Source of the DNA: Russula earlei
Lineage: Eukaryota; Basidiomycota; Agaricomycetes; Russulales; Russulaceae
Reading direction: 5' to 3'
Length of the DNA stretch: 64,000 bases
Assembly (NCBI GenBank): GCA_025769875.1
Contig: JAGFNK010000250.1
Span: 1-64,000 of the forward strand
Part shown: one piece after another, positions 19,575 through 30,884 of the stretch
Layout: each line of letters begins with the position of its first letter
Position numbering within the stretch: the stretch's first letter is position 1
The notes under the pieces: generated by a model
Told to the model about the DNA's origin: nothing
Seen by the model: only the letters and a program-made list of their open reading frames with translations
The model's database searches: none
Program-made: the position numbers and the translations under genes

Positions 19575-21300
19575 CTTGATAAGATAAGTCTAACATATGT
19601 CTCTAGTCATGGCAGTGGCTTACCTTGATCCATACTGCATCAGCATCTCTACTGACAATGCCTCTGTCAATGATGTTATCATTTTGACTGTTGCTCACAT
19701 TCTTTTGGCTAAATATGGGATACCTCAGTCACCCAACTTACACATTCACTGTGTTTGCCATGTTGTCAATCTTGTGGTTCAAGCCATACTTGCTGCACTC
19801 GGAGAAGCAGACAATCCTGATGAAGTTGATCATTATACTCTCAATAAGGAACAGCCATTACATCTTGACATCAATGCTGACCCTGATCAGATTGAGTTGG
19901 ACAGTGAAGAATTTCAGGATGAGATGGAGGATGATGAAGACAACATCACACTGGAGGAAGAAGAGAAGGTGAAGGCTACAAAGAGTCCACTATCAAAGGT
20001 ATGTGCCTCAACATTATCATATTTCAGCATACTAATGTCTATGTTAGCTATGCTACATCATGAACAAAATTGTTTCATCACCTCAGTGGCAGAAGAAATC
20101 TTGGCAATGCATAGGCTCAGTCTATCACAAAAGGAACAAGGAGAACAAGGACAGGCAAGAGGCCTTGGCAGTCATCTGAGATGTTTGCACATGTTGGAAT
20201 TACACACATGCAATGATTTGTTGAGCTGAGCTCCTACATGAAGTCAGTCTTAACCAAACTGTGTGCATCTATGACATCTGATATTTTCTTTTTGCAGGCT
20301 ATTGATGACTGGGTATTCAAGACACCTGGTCTGTGGACACTATTGTTGGATGATGACAAATGGAAGACTTTGGGAGAAATAGCTGACATTCTAGATGTAT
20401 GGTCTACAATGTCATCATTATGTCTTTCCCTAATCACATTTACTGTGGCAACAGCTGTTCACAGAGGTGACCCTACAGATGTTGCACAGCCAGGTCCCCA
20501 CAATTCTGTTTGTATTACCACTTTATCAGAAGATGGAAAAACACCTTGAGGCCATCTTGATTTCCTGGAAGCACTCATTCAAGATACAGCAAGCTGCTGA
20601 ATAGGGCCTTGCAAAGCTTAGAAAGTACTCTATCCCTGCAAAACTGCACCACTCTTATATCCTTGGGACTGGTTAGTGTCATCCTCTCAACCTGAAGCGC
20701 AAATATCACATTTTCATAGTTTTACATCCATGTTTGCAGAGCCACTGGTTTGCAGCCACTGCAGATCCAGATGATGTCACTGCACAAGAGGAAGCTGTCA
20801 GAACCACCAAGGATGTTTTCAAATATATTGCTGAGACTTACCTTGAGATGCCAGCATCAATTGCTCTGCCTGTTGTCCCCAGACCAGTTGTGAAACCTGT
20901 AGTGAAGATGCCTTCATTTCTTGCCAGTGCATGCTCTTCTCAGCGACTGACCACTGCAGCTACAATAATACCAATCTTGAAGTGCACTCCACATGAAGAA
21001 CTGGCTGATGAATTGACCAGGTATTTTAACTTTGAAGCAGCCCCAATTGAGAGGGAAGAAGGGGAGGGGGATGAGCCATTGGCTCAAGAAGTTTTGTTGA
21101 ATCCACTCCTGTGGTGGAAGGTGAGTACTTCATTTATGCTTTAACATCTATATCTTTCTGATGATCTGTGTTCAGATCCATGTGAGCAAATTCCTCTCAA
21201 AGTCCTGACAGATTTGCAACAATCTATGCAGCTCTTTGAAGGAGAAGACAATCATGATGGCACTACTGACAAAGGTTTGGATACAGAGTGGGCTGTTTGA
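19575..21300 (+). pseudogene. hAT-B transposase relic, catalytic core and C-terminus
   Basis: 19590-20229 is open and holds SISTDNASVNDVI, then the hAT histidine/cysteine region LHIHCVCHVVNLVVQAILAAL, then an acidic loop (EEFQDEMEDDEDN). An intron-like gap follows, then DWVFKTPGLWTLLLDDDKWKTL (20300-20548) and 20734-21144 with ETYLEMPAS and the acidic PIEREEGEGDE before LLNPLLWWK. A splice-like GTGAGT follows WWK. After a TTCAG the frame is garbled and the conserved ERxFS part of the dimerisation domain is missing, though KVWIQSGLF-like residues remain near 21270. The element is dead. The sequence to its left across LTR-B, LTR-A and hAT-A belongs to the same gene. Its outer ends and TSD were not identified. 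Confidence 0.82.
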
Positions 21301-21537
21301 GATGATGCCACTGAAGACACTGAGCCGAAAACATGGTGACAACAGATCAAAAAATCAGTAGTAGCACTTTGACTATGTATATACCATTTATTAAACCCAT
21401 ATAGATGGTTATACTGTTTATGCAACCATTTATGTATACTTGGCCTTCAGCAAGTAAACATATACTAAACAGTTGGAGTGTTAAGTACAAGGGGAGGGGC
21501 AGAGGAACTGTAATGTGCAGTCATGAAGGAGTACACA
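21301..21537. other. 3' flank of hAT-B, nothing recognised
   Basis: AT-rich non-coding sequence, probably the 3' end of hAT-B. I could not define its terminal inverted repeat. Confidence 0.4.
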
Positions 21538-22503
21538 TGTCAGAACTCACTGATGAACAATCCAGTTCAAGAGTGAGACAAGAGCTCAGAGATGAGTTGA
21601 CTGAGTCTGAGGATGAAGCTGGCAAAAAGCACAGTCAAACAAGTAGCAAGTACCAGAGGGGAACTGGTACTGGCTGTGAGAGATGATCATGGAAAGAGAG
21701 GGCCAGGTTGTACTAGATAGGGTGGTCACAAAGGAGTACCCTCAGTAATGGAGTGCCACAAATCAAATGGACAGTCTGAAGACTGTCTGCTACTTTATTG
21801 AGCGCTTATATACTACAAGGGAACTGCTAAATAGGGAACAAGTCATAACCTTATTATCAAGCACAATTGATGGATGAGTAAGAAGTCAGAGTATGCTTAG
21901 TGAGCATGCTCAGTCATGCTCAGTAAGCTGCTGAGTAAGGAGGCACATAATGATGAGTAAGGGCCTTTAGTGTCCATGTGTTCACTGCTTAGTGCACATG
22001 CAAAGCATCTGATTCATTTGCTGTTAGTTAGGTTAGGGCCAGTCATTTAGGGACTTGCGGTATTTGTCAGAGGAGTAGTGTTGCCTATAAGGCCCCTTAT
22101 ATCCTTCTATTAGGGTCCTTAGAGTTGACGCTAGTAGTCATATTAAGGTCCTTAATATTGCATTATAAGTTCATTCTATGGTTATTAGAGTTAGTCTAAT
22201 AATGTGTTCTAGGGCCTATAGTATCTTCATTAGTGTCCAATGTAGGGCACTTGAGGTCATTCTAAAGGGTCTTTAGGGAGCCTTTAATATTGCCTTTTAA
22301 TGCCTAGAAGGGTTGCTACTAAGTAGGGCTTGCTGTATGTTGATTGTGCCTAGAATCAATTGTGTGACAATCCACATGCAATATTGTGGACACCTCTACT
22401 CACCCCTTTTGCTCATGTGAACAGGGTGGCATTATAGAGGCTGGGTTTCCTTTAATTAGGAAAGGGTCCTTCAAGGGCCCTCTCTGGGAAATGGTTCATG
22501 ACA
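21538..22503 (-). mobile_element. solo LTR, family A, copy 5
   Basis: 966 bp, TGTCAGAACTCAC to GGTTCATGACA on +, with TSD ACACA at 21533-21537 and 22504-22508. It landed 1 bp from the start of LTR-F copy 1. Confidence 0.94.
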
Positions 22504-22509
22504 ACACAG

Positions 22510-23130
22510 TGTTACTGAGTGGTTTGGGGTCCAGAAGATGCCAGAACACCATGAACTATGGACTGCATTGTTTGCATCATGCATGCATCAGATCTTGACC
22601 ATTTATGTCCATTGATATCGCATTCGGAATGTGTTGATCGTATCATTTTGAAGATGTACTGAAAAAGCAATGAGTAGCATTGCTTCTGTCCCAGATGTTC
22701 CTGTACTGCCACATATGTTGCTTCCCTGATTGGGAAAGTACTTATGACACCGAGATTGCTACTAGGGAAGCACTTAATGCTTCCAGCACCGAGATTGTTT
22801 ACACAGAAGCAATATTGCTTCTATGAGCTGCCTTTTGCTTCTATAGCACTGACCAGTACTACAGTAGCACAAACCTTATCCCTGAGGGCTATATAAAGCC
22901 CCCAGTTAGTAGCAGTTGAGCCTTAAGCTCAACTTAGTTTGCTGATCCCAAACAGTTGACTCCTACCCCATCTGCAGAGCCCCTCTTATCTTGTTGCCAT
23001 ACTCCAGAAGGATCTAACACTCCTTCCCCTCCATGAGTATTGCTTGCTTGACTCAAGCATATCTGCATTGGTAGGACACATTTATAGACGCGACCATTGA
23101 TCTTATTTAAGGCACTTTGGAGCCTTAACA
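22510..23130 (+). mobile_element. LTR, family F, copy 1
   Basis: 621 bp, TGTTACTGAGTGG to AGCCTTAACA. TATATAAAG near 22891 in this orientation. A same-length inverted copy lies at 60119-60739. The flanks CACAG and TGCAG are not a clean TSD, so it may be one LTR of a truncated element, or the flanks have diverged. Confidence 0.8.
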
Positions 23131-23412
23131 TGCAGCTCCTTCTGCTTCCTCTTCACCGCATTCATGGCTTTCTTGGTTGCCTTCTTAGCCTTGGCTGTCT
23201 TGTGGGCTTCCTCTTCATCAACTACAATATATGAGTTGGTGTCATATCATGATGAGAGGAGAGTCTACTTACTCAAGACCTGCACTTTGGTTGTGGGGCA
23301 GTGTCAATGAGTCATACATTGATCCATGAAGCTGGGTGAAAGGGTTGTGATGATGATTATGATACAAGGTGCACGTGTTGTTTTTTTTTTACCTTGTGCC
23401 TAGCCATGCATC
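23131..23412 (-). pseudogene. fragment of Lys-rich coding sequence, unknown family
   Basis: On the - strand, 23222-23135 reads as an uninterrupted Lys/Ala-rich helix-like peptide (EEEAHKTAKAKKATKKAMNA), preceded by an intron-like stretch with GTAAGT (around 23273) and TTGTAG ends. Probably a transposon-related exon. The rest of the interval, including a poly(T) run at 23381-23390, is non-coding. Confidence 0.35.
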
Positions 23413-25700
23413 ATGTACATCAATGTCAACATCCAGTCACATGGTTGCATAATGGAATCTGCAGAGTGCAGAAATGGAAAAAAAGGAAACTTGAAGCTGC
23501 CAGTGCACACTGGCAGTCATACTGTATCAGTACAATACATGACACACAAGAGATGCCTTCTGTGTAAGAAGGCCTTCAATACAACACGGTCTCTGAGGCT
23601 CCATCTTTCATGGCTGGAGACATGCAGCATGGCATGGCAACAACACACTGACAATGACCTGCCCCACCACATCTTTGAGGATGCTTACATAGATTCCACA
23701 CCAGTTCAGTTGCAAGCATTTTCTTTGACCCAGAACACAATGATCACCCTCAGCCATCCTCTGTGTATCACCCACTAGAAACCTCCCTTGAGCAAAATGA
23801 GCCATCGGCAAAAAGGGCTCACACAGAAACTCAGTCGACAGCTGATGAATGCTGTGCAGGGCACTATGTAGAGGCATATCCAGCCATGGTTGCTGAGAAT
23901 TTAGGAACAGCTCTCACCCCATTCCAGGAGTGAGGCAAGGCGCTACAGAAATCAGGGCTGCCTCCATGGGTGCCATTTGAAGATATGGACAAATGGGAAC
24001 TTGTCAATTGGCTCATAAACCAAGTCAACAAGACTAGAACAGACAAATTTATGAAGCTGGGAATGGTAAGTCCAACTATGCACTTGGTGACTCAGTCCTA
24101 ACATAAAATATACATAGATGATGAAATGCTTCCTAACTCATGTACAAAAGCGCATACTCCTTTTTCAAAAAAATCAATACACTTCTGGCAGGGTCTCTGT
24201 GGCACACAGAGACCTTCAGCTTCACTGGGGATCTACTGGACGAGAATGGAGAGCTGACACAAGATCATTTTGAATTGTGGTATCAAAATTCTCTACAATG
24301 CATTGAAGAGCTTATATCAAACCCAATGTTTGAAAAATATATATCCTATGTCCTGGAGCACATCTATGAGGACAGCACAGGGAACATGCATGTATATGAT
24401 GAAATGTGGACTGTGGATTGGTGGTGGGAAATGCAGGTGTGTTCATTTTAGACACCATCCCAGGTTTATCAGTCTTATGTCACATTAGGATCAAATCCCT
24501 TCAGGCTGGCATCATGTGCCCAGTCATCCTTGCGTCTGATAAGATGCAGTTATTGGGTTTCTCAGGTGGACATCAAGCCTACCAATTATATCTTACCCTT
24601 GGGAACATCAGCAAGAGTGTTTGCCACAAATCTTCAAATCATGCAGTATCCCTCATAGGCTACATCCCTACCAGCGAGATTACCTGCTTCTCAGACCCAC
24701 AAATACCAAAGTACTGACTCTATCACGCATGCCTGAAGAAGATACTGGAACCATTGATAAGTGCTGGCAGCAATGGAATGAAGCTTATTTGTGTGAATGG
24801 TGTCATCCACTGGATCTTTCCCATCCTTGCAGCATATGTGGGCAATCATCCAGAGCAATGCCTGGTTGCATGCTGCAAGGAGAATCGGTGCCCAATCTGT
24901 ACCATGCCTGCCAAGTCCTGAGGCGATGGATTTCTATTCCCATTATGGTCCCAGTTGCACATGGAACAGGTGTTACATCTCAAGGCTAATGGCCATCACC
25001 CTCCTGAGTTCTTGGAATGGGGCTTGTGCAAGGTCTTCTCACCATTTTGGACTGGCATGCCCCATACAGACATCTTTATGTGCATTTCCCCTGATATCCT
25101 CCATCAACTCTTTTTAGGTGTATTTTGTCACCTTTTGGAATGGTGTGCTCAGTTAATAGGTGCTAAACATTTGGACAAATGCTTTGAAGCTCTGCCGGTG
25201 TACTCAGGACTCAAACACTTCAAGCATGGTGTTTCTAATGTGTCAAAATGGACAGGGTGGGAGTATTGCAACATGTCATGGAGTCTATTGGGCATTATTT
25301 CCGGCAGTGTGGATCCCTGGGTGGTGCTCATAGCCTGAGCACTGTTGGACTTCATCACATATGCAGGATACCGAAGGCATATGACAAAAACTCTTCTGTG
25401 CATAGAACAGGCCTTGGAGGTGTTCCATTCACACAAACGTGTATTGATTGACCTTGGAGTGCACAAGCACTTCAATATTCTGAAACTTCACTCAATGCAG
25501 CATTATGTGGCTGGAATTAAGCGTTTGGGCTCAGCTGATGGTTTCAACATGGAAAGCTCTGAATGCCTTCACATAGATTATGCCAAGCATGCCTTTAAGG
25601 CCTCCAATCATTGCAATTACATTATGCAAATGGCTTGGTGGATTCAACACCAGGAAGCTATGTTTATCAATAAACTGTTACAGCATTGTGGCCATTAGAG

Positions 25701-27101
25701 TGTTAGCTCAGCTCAGTGGGGCCAAGTCCCAGTGACTTGGTTCAAGGGTTCAATGGGGGCTGGCCTCAAGAGACCGGTTCAAAGGTTTAGCATCACAAGA
25801 CTAAGTCAAAAGATGACCTAATCCACAGACAGAGTTGATCTTCTGGTTACTTCACAGAAGAGGAGGACAAGGAGAGAGAGGCAGAGGAGGAAAAGGAACA
25901 CAAGGGTTCCCTGAGGTGTGCTCAAGTCAAGTAGAGTGTAAGCCAGCAGAACAAGTTGTGATTTGGAGAAGATACAGGGTGAGGGATGTGACAGAAAATG
26001 GGACAAAGTTAAGCTTGAGGCATTTCCCAGCTTGTTACAAACCAAGGCCAAGTCCTGGCCATCCATAGATTATCCTATTCCACTCAAGAAAGACCCTTCT
26101 CACTTTGCATTGCCAACTTACTTCTGTTTCTTGGGCTACTCCTCCTGTGGTGCAAGATATCACTATTGAAAAGGCACTATGACATGACCAGGCACCCATT
26201 TCCTAATCAGGGTAATCATCACGTGGCAGCCACATGGCCACTCAGCCACCAAGAACCTGAAACAGAAGCATAAACTCCTACAACTCATTGCATAACTCAT
26301 ATGACATCATTTAGCTCCAATGACATCATGGCTGACTGAGCAACTCCACACTGACCTCATCTGCTCACCAAGCACTCCACAGTGACATCATAATGATGTC
26401 ATCACTCCACAATGATCAGTAATATGCTCAGTAAGCCTGAAACCTGACACAAGTGAGTTTATGTCTCTGCAGTCCTGTGGGATGGTACCAAGGAGTCTAG
26501 AATAGTTCTTGTTCTTTGTAAGTGACCATTTACACAGTATATAAGCCCCAATGTAGCATGGCAGTCATCAGACTGTCCATTTAGGATACTCTCCTCCTCC
26601 TTGGGTACTCCCCCATGACCACTCAGTTTAAAGTCCTCCCTTGTCCTCAAGGTACTCTTCAACAACTGCCTTGTCTAAAGCCTCTTTGCTGCACTGGCCT
26701 CCAACCTTTGCCTCTGCCTCCTGCAACACATACCAGTCCCCATCTGGTACCTTCTAGTTGTTTGGCTCATCCTCTTGTTCAACACTGTTTATGCCATGTA
26801 CCATCTGTTCTGACCCTCACCCACCTGCTCCTGAGTCCTTTGTGATCAGCAGTACAGTGTCTTGACACAGCTTTTACAGGTGCTTAAATACTGTATCTAG
26901 GTGAGGCTGTACGGTGCCATATGTGGAACAATAGATAATAGTGAACCAATAGCAAAAGGAGCTTAAACAATAGATGAAACATAATAGGTGAAACACAAGG
27001 GACCATCCACATCAAGGGATGAAACAGTAACCAAGGGAAACAGGGGTGACAGTGGGGAACAAAGGATCAGTAATGGACCAATAGGAGGGTAGACCATAAC
27101 A
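25701..27101 (-). mobile_element. LTR, family H, copy 1, split by LTR-B copy 3
   Basis: Inverted relative to the better copy at 43358-43953: starts TGTTAGCTCAG, ends ACCATAACA. The first ~20 bp are rearranged, and the flanks TAGAG and TAAAC do not match. It sits within the Plavaka transposase, whose frame resumes about 60 bp beyond it. Confidence 0.75.
26033..26867 (+). mobile_element. solo LTR, family B, copy 3
   Basis: 835 bp, TGTTACAAACCAAGG to GTGTCTTGACA, with TSD CAGCT at 26028-26032 and 26868-26872, inside LTR-H copy 1. CpG is almost fully lost relative to copy 1, suggesting an older insertion. Confidence 0.95.
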
Positions 27102-27676
27102 TAAACAATTCTTAACATGGTCCATTAAAACATCGTCCCTGGAGTCAGGAATCTACAAATATGACTGTGCATTTCATTACATATTCAATTGCCAAGAAAC
27201 CACCCCACTATATCTCAGTTCAGACTCTGGCAATGGAATACAATGCCCTGGACTTCATCAACACATTGCAGGATTTCCTCCAGAAGATTGATATACCTGG
27301 TCGATTCACCATGCCAAATGTCTACAACCGGTTCAATATCTACAAACTGATTTATATCAACTGGTCAGCAACAATGGATTTGGACATAGAATCATACCAT
27401 GTCAACACATTTCCCAAGCACCCTAACAGTGGCCATGGACAATGTTCGGGATCAAAATTTGATACAATTCTTGTCACTGAAAGCAGAAATAGGCCTCAGA
27501 CATCTAAGGGGTTCCAAGGTATGTCTCATATTTGCAACAGAATCATGATCATTTATTGTAAATGAAGGGCTTCACTTGGCATGGATTCATGTTATTTTCG
27601 AACTCCCCAAGCACCTAGGGGCTTTCCCTCATCCATTGGCTTACATTCATTGGTTTTATCCATTCACCAATGTGGA

Positions 27677-28561
27677 TGTTACACCATTTTCCTTTTATGT
27701 TTACTTCTTACCTTTCACTATGGACTGCTTGCTTTTGTATGTCCCTTTACTTACTGGTCTCATGATTTCTTATGTCTTGTGATCCCTTCTGTGTTATCAT
27801 GTGATCCATACACATCCAGGTAACACTGGATTGCTGTTACTTTCCCTTTGTTTGGTTCTCTTTCCATTTATATTCACTTCTTAGTTTCGACTGTGCAATG
27901 CTGCGCACTTACTGTGCAGCACAGTTACTTGGTTCTGACTCATTTGTGGCCTCATTCCTATGACTCCTACTTATTATGACTCCTACTATACTGGTAGCAC
28001 AGTCAAAGTGCAGCTATTGCTGCACTTCTCCTGTATATGTAAGCTCAGTACTTTGTGACCAAAGCCCTAAGCTTGGTCTCTTGTAGAATCCAACCTACTC
28101 TTGTCCAAACATATTCTCCTGCAACCCACTTCGCTACTAATCCTCAAACCACATCCACCTCTCCATTTCATCAACTCTTCACACACCATCTACCATCTAC
28201 TCTTCACCTTTCCCTTCCTTCCCTAAGAGTCTCTCTTCACTCCCCTGAGAAGAGCTCTCCTCCTTTGAAGACCTACCTTCCTCTACTCTCTCTGCATTGT
28301 TCAAGGTCCCCAATGGACTTGAACGCATATAGCTAGTGGAACCAGCCCTAGTCTATCCCATTACAAATTTACCCTAGCTTCTCAACGGACCGAGTCATAC
28401 TAGGAAGGGTCTATTGGCCATAACCTGTTTAGCATAAAACACTTCAACCACTGCAGGGATCCTTACTCTTTATACATGGGAACCGGCCCTGTTTCTTGAA
28501 CACATCTCTACCATCGACTTGTCTTTACCGTTGTGAACTGACACGGGTAGTTACCATGACA
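27677..28561 (+). mobile_element. solo LTR, family C, copy 2
   Basis: 885 bp, TGTTACACCATTTTCC to TACCATGACA, with TSD GTGGA at 27672-27676 and 28562-28566. TAAGCTTGGTCT, the proposed 5' end of the Gypsy-C transcript, is at 28068-28079. It interrupts the C-terminal Plavaka block. Confidence 0.95.
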
Positions 28562-28790
28562 GTGGATCCCACAGCACATATGCATCAAGTCATCCTGTCA
28601 ACTTAGAAACCACATGCCATATTCAGGAAGTGATCAGTGTGAAACAAATTTGGCGAAGTTGTGTCTTAATCCCACAGTTTAGCTCAAACCTGAGTTCCCT
28701 CGTCATGGACAAGAGAAGGTCACCATATACAAGTCATCCCAAAGTATTATCTTGGGAGGCACCTAGATCAAAATATGTTTCAAATGTACA

Positions 28791-30394
28791 AGGAGAATGA
28801 TGGATAAGTAGCCCATGAGCTCATAGAAACATGGATATGGCTAGTTACATTGCATGCTTCAAGTTCCCTCAGACCAGCAGCGTTCATGTGTTCGTTGATC
28901 AGTGAAGTGAGCCACCACAGGGTGCATGAGGTTCTTGGGGCTTGATCTGAGGGTGGGTAGGAACTAAGGTAGACAAAGAGTAGAGCATTCCTTGGGTGTG
29001 AATGCTGGATATTCCACGCACACAAAGGGAAGTTGAAAGTGGAAGAGAGCTTTGAGCAAGGACTTGTTCTTCCTGGCAGACAAAGAGGCAAAAAGGGGGA
29101 GCAGGAGACTGCACAGAACTGTCATTTGAGACTGTAGCTACCAGTCCTTAAATACTGTGGCAAAGGCAGAGGAAAAGCAGGTAATCAAGAGAGCAGAGGG
29201 ATAGAGGACTGTGAGACAAGACAAGTAGTGGGTGAGTATGACATCATGACAGAACATGAACCAGAATCAGGGCTTAAGAGATTCTACACCTAACTGGAAT
29301 GAGGCAAGTGTTTAGTGAAATCGGAGAGTAAGTAAACAAGGCAGGATGGGAATTTATAGCAGTACAGTATATCAGTCAAGAGCATACCAAAGCCTATTCC
29401 TCCAACTGCGAGTCTGCAAGCATGGGGCAGTGCGACGATGATGACAGGGTGAGGCAGCTGTTGGCAGCAAGCCCTTGGGTAGAGTGGTGATGATGAAGAT
29501 GAACACATCATACTGGTCTGTGCAGTAGATGCAAGGCGGGGGTGAGGAGAATGATTCATAGCATTTTGCAGAGGAGTGAGAATCCAATGAAAGGGGTTTG
29601 ATGAGGGGTGAGAGCATAATGATGAGGGGAAGGGAAGAGTGTCGCAGGTGGAGGAGACTAGTGGTGGAGGGGATGGATGAGAATGAAGGAGGGTGAGATG
29701 CAGGTGAATGGTGATGATGTTGTGCCATAGGTCGATGCTTGGAGGAGCTGAGCTCCAACTCCAAGACCAATGGGGGAGACGTTGAGCAGCAGGGTGAGTG
29801 ATGTTGGAGGTGCATTGAACTGAGCCATTGTCACCATTCCTGGGCATAGAGTGGGTGACGTGAGGGGATGATGTCGAAAGGGGAGCACAAGATGGAAGGA
29901 GAAAGAGGGGAAAGGAGTGGCAATAGTTGGTGGGGAGTAAAGAAGGGGTGAGGCAAGAGTGAGAGAAAGGGAACTTGAAGCATGGGAGGTGCAAGGTGCT
30001 GATATGAGTCACATCAGTTTCTGGGCCAGTGGACTCACACACCTTACATCAGTAAGATACATAGTGCAATATAAAAACCAACTGTCTCTGTAGAGCAATG
30101 TAGCAAACCAAGTGTCTCCATAGAGCAATGTAACAAACTGATTATCTCCATAGTCAACCATAATTTTGGTCGTCCTACATAGTGATATGTAGACTTATTT
30201 TTATCTACTGTGCCTGCATAAGTATAGTCATCAACTACTGGAACTACATTGAGCAATATAGACTTACTATGATGCTATAGAGCTCTACATAGTATGTTGT
30301 TATGTTATGGTGTCTATGGTGTCTACAGAATTAAGCAGTGTCTACAGACTGGACCAGTTTTTCCTGGTGTTCACAAATTCTTGTTCAAATATGA
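28791..30394. other. unclassified repeat-like region
   Basis: No recognisable protein. The - strand is open at 29290-30042 (250 codons), but the peptide is a Ser/His/Pro-rich low-complexity sequence that I do not regard as a supported gene. A TATTTAAGG-type box on the - strand near 29150 and the repeat-like composition suggest another LTR or leader, but I found no TG...CA ends with a TSD. Confidence 0.3.
30078..30154 (+). repeat. 30-bp tandem repeat, about 2.5 units
   Basis: Units at 30078-30107 and 30108-30137 (CCAASTGTCTCYRTAGAGCA core) differ at a few positions; a partial third unit follows. Confidence 0.75.
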
Positions 30395-30492
30395 GTAGAA
30401 ATGAGGGAGATATTTGCCTTGCATGTTGAAGGGTGTTTTTGTACTGAATTTGTGGTTTCAAGCACTGCACCAAGTGTGCCAAAAATGGCAAT
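30395..30492. repeat. degenerate end of the long-TIR element
   Basis: Matches the last ~100 bp of TIR-1 and TIR-2 (GGGAGATATT..., then CCAAGTGTGCCAAAAATGGCAA) and ends next to TA at 30493-30494, as the intact copies do. The rest of the element is absent. Confidence 0.65.
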
Positions 30493-30884
30493 AACCTTGA
30501 TTGGAAGTCCAGTCACAATCAGTCAGGTCAAGTTCAGTTATGCAGTTTTTTGCAGTCAATGTGACTGACCTCTGAACTCTACTTCTGGGTTCAAGCTTCA
30601 CCTACCTACCATAGGTGGGATAAGCAGGGGCTCCAGCCTCATATGTGTTGCATCAAAGGGGTATGGAAAGTTTGATTCACTTATTCTATTGAACGATATG
30701 TGGGTAACAACGTTGAAGATGATGGTAAAAATCCGAACAAACGTTCTGACCGAACAAATGGATGGAGTACTGGATATATGCACAAATACAACCGATTGAC
30801 AAAAAGCTTGCACTACGATAACTAACAATGGAAAATGAGGGAATACATACAAATCATCGAGACATCTCAAATCTCGAACTTAGA
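30493..30884. other. 3' flank of RIF1, no gene recognised
   Basis: Non-coding sequence downstream of the RIF1 stop codon, presumably including its 3' UTR. No other feature seen. Confidence 0.5.

Larger units (their letters stand above)
23413..28790 (+). pseudogene. Plavaka-type (CACTA superfamily) transposase, decayed and interrupted
   Basis: Blocks in order: a C2H2-like finger (RCLLCKKAFNTTRSLRLHLS, 23550-23610); MDKWELVNWLINQVNKT near 23985; 24406-24900 with VMCPVILASDK-like and HIWFPILAAY-like motifs; then the long diagnostic stretch 24955-25698 (FWTGMPHTDIFMCISPDILHQ, GVFCHLLEWC, LLDFITYAGYRRH, LIDLGVHKHFNILKLHSMQHY, ECLHIDYAKHAFKASNH). LTR-H and LTR-B break in at 25701-27101. The C-terminus resumes at 27161 (NVYNRFNIYKLI) and 27576 (VIFELPKHLG, YIHWFYPF), is cut by LTR-C at 27677-28561, and ends somewhere near 28790. 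The match to basidiomycete Plavaka proteins is from recall and is strong over the 24955-25698 block. Several stops and frameshifts make it non-functional. Such a transposase is the natural candidate for mobilising the CACTG-ended MITE at 13671-14215. Confidence 0.85.

Noticed and set aside
29290..30042. 250-codon - strand open frame
   Set aside because: Ser/His/Pro low-complexity peptide with no motif, and no second copy to test conservation.
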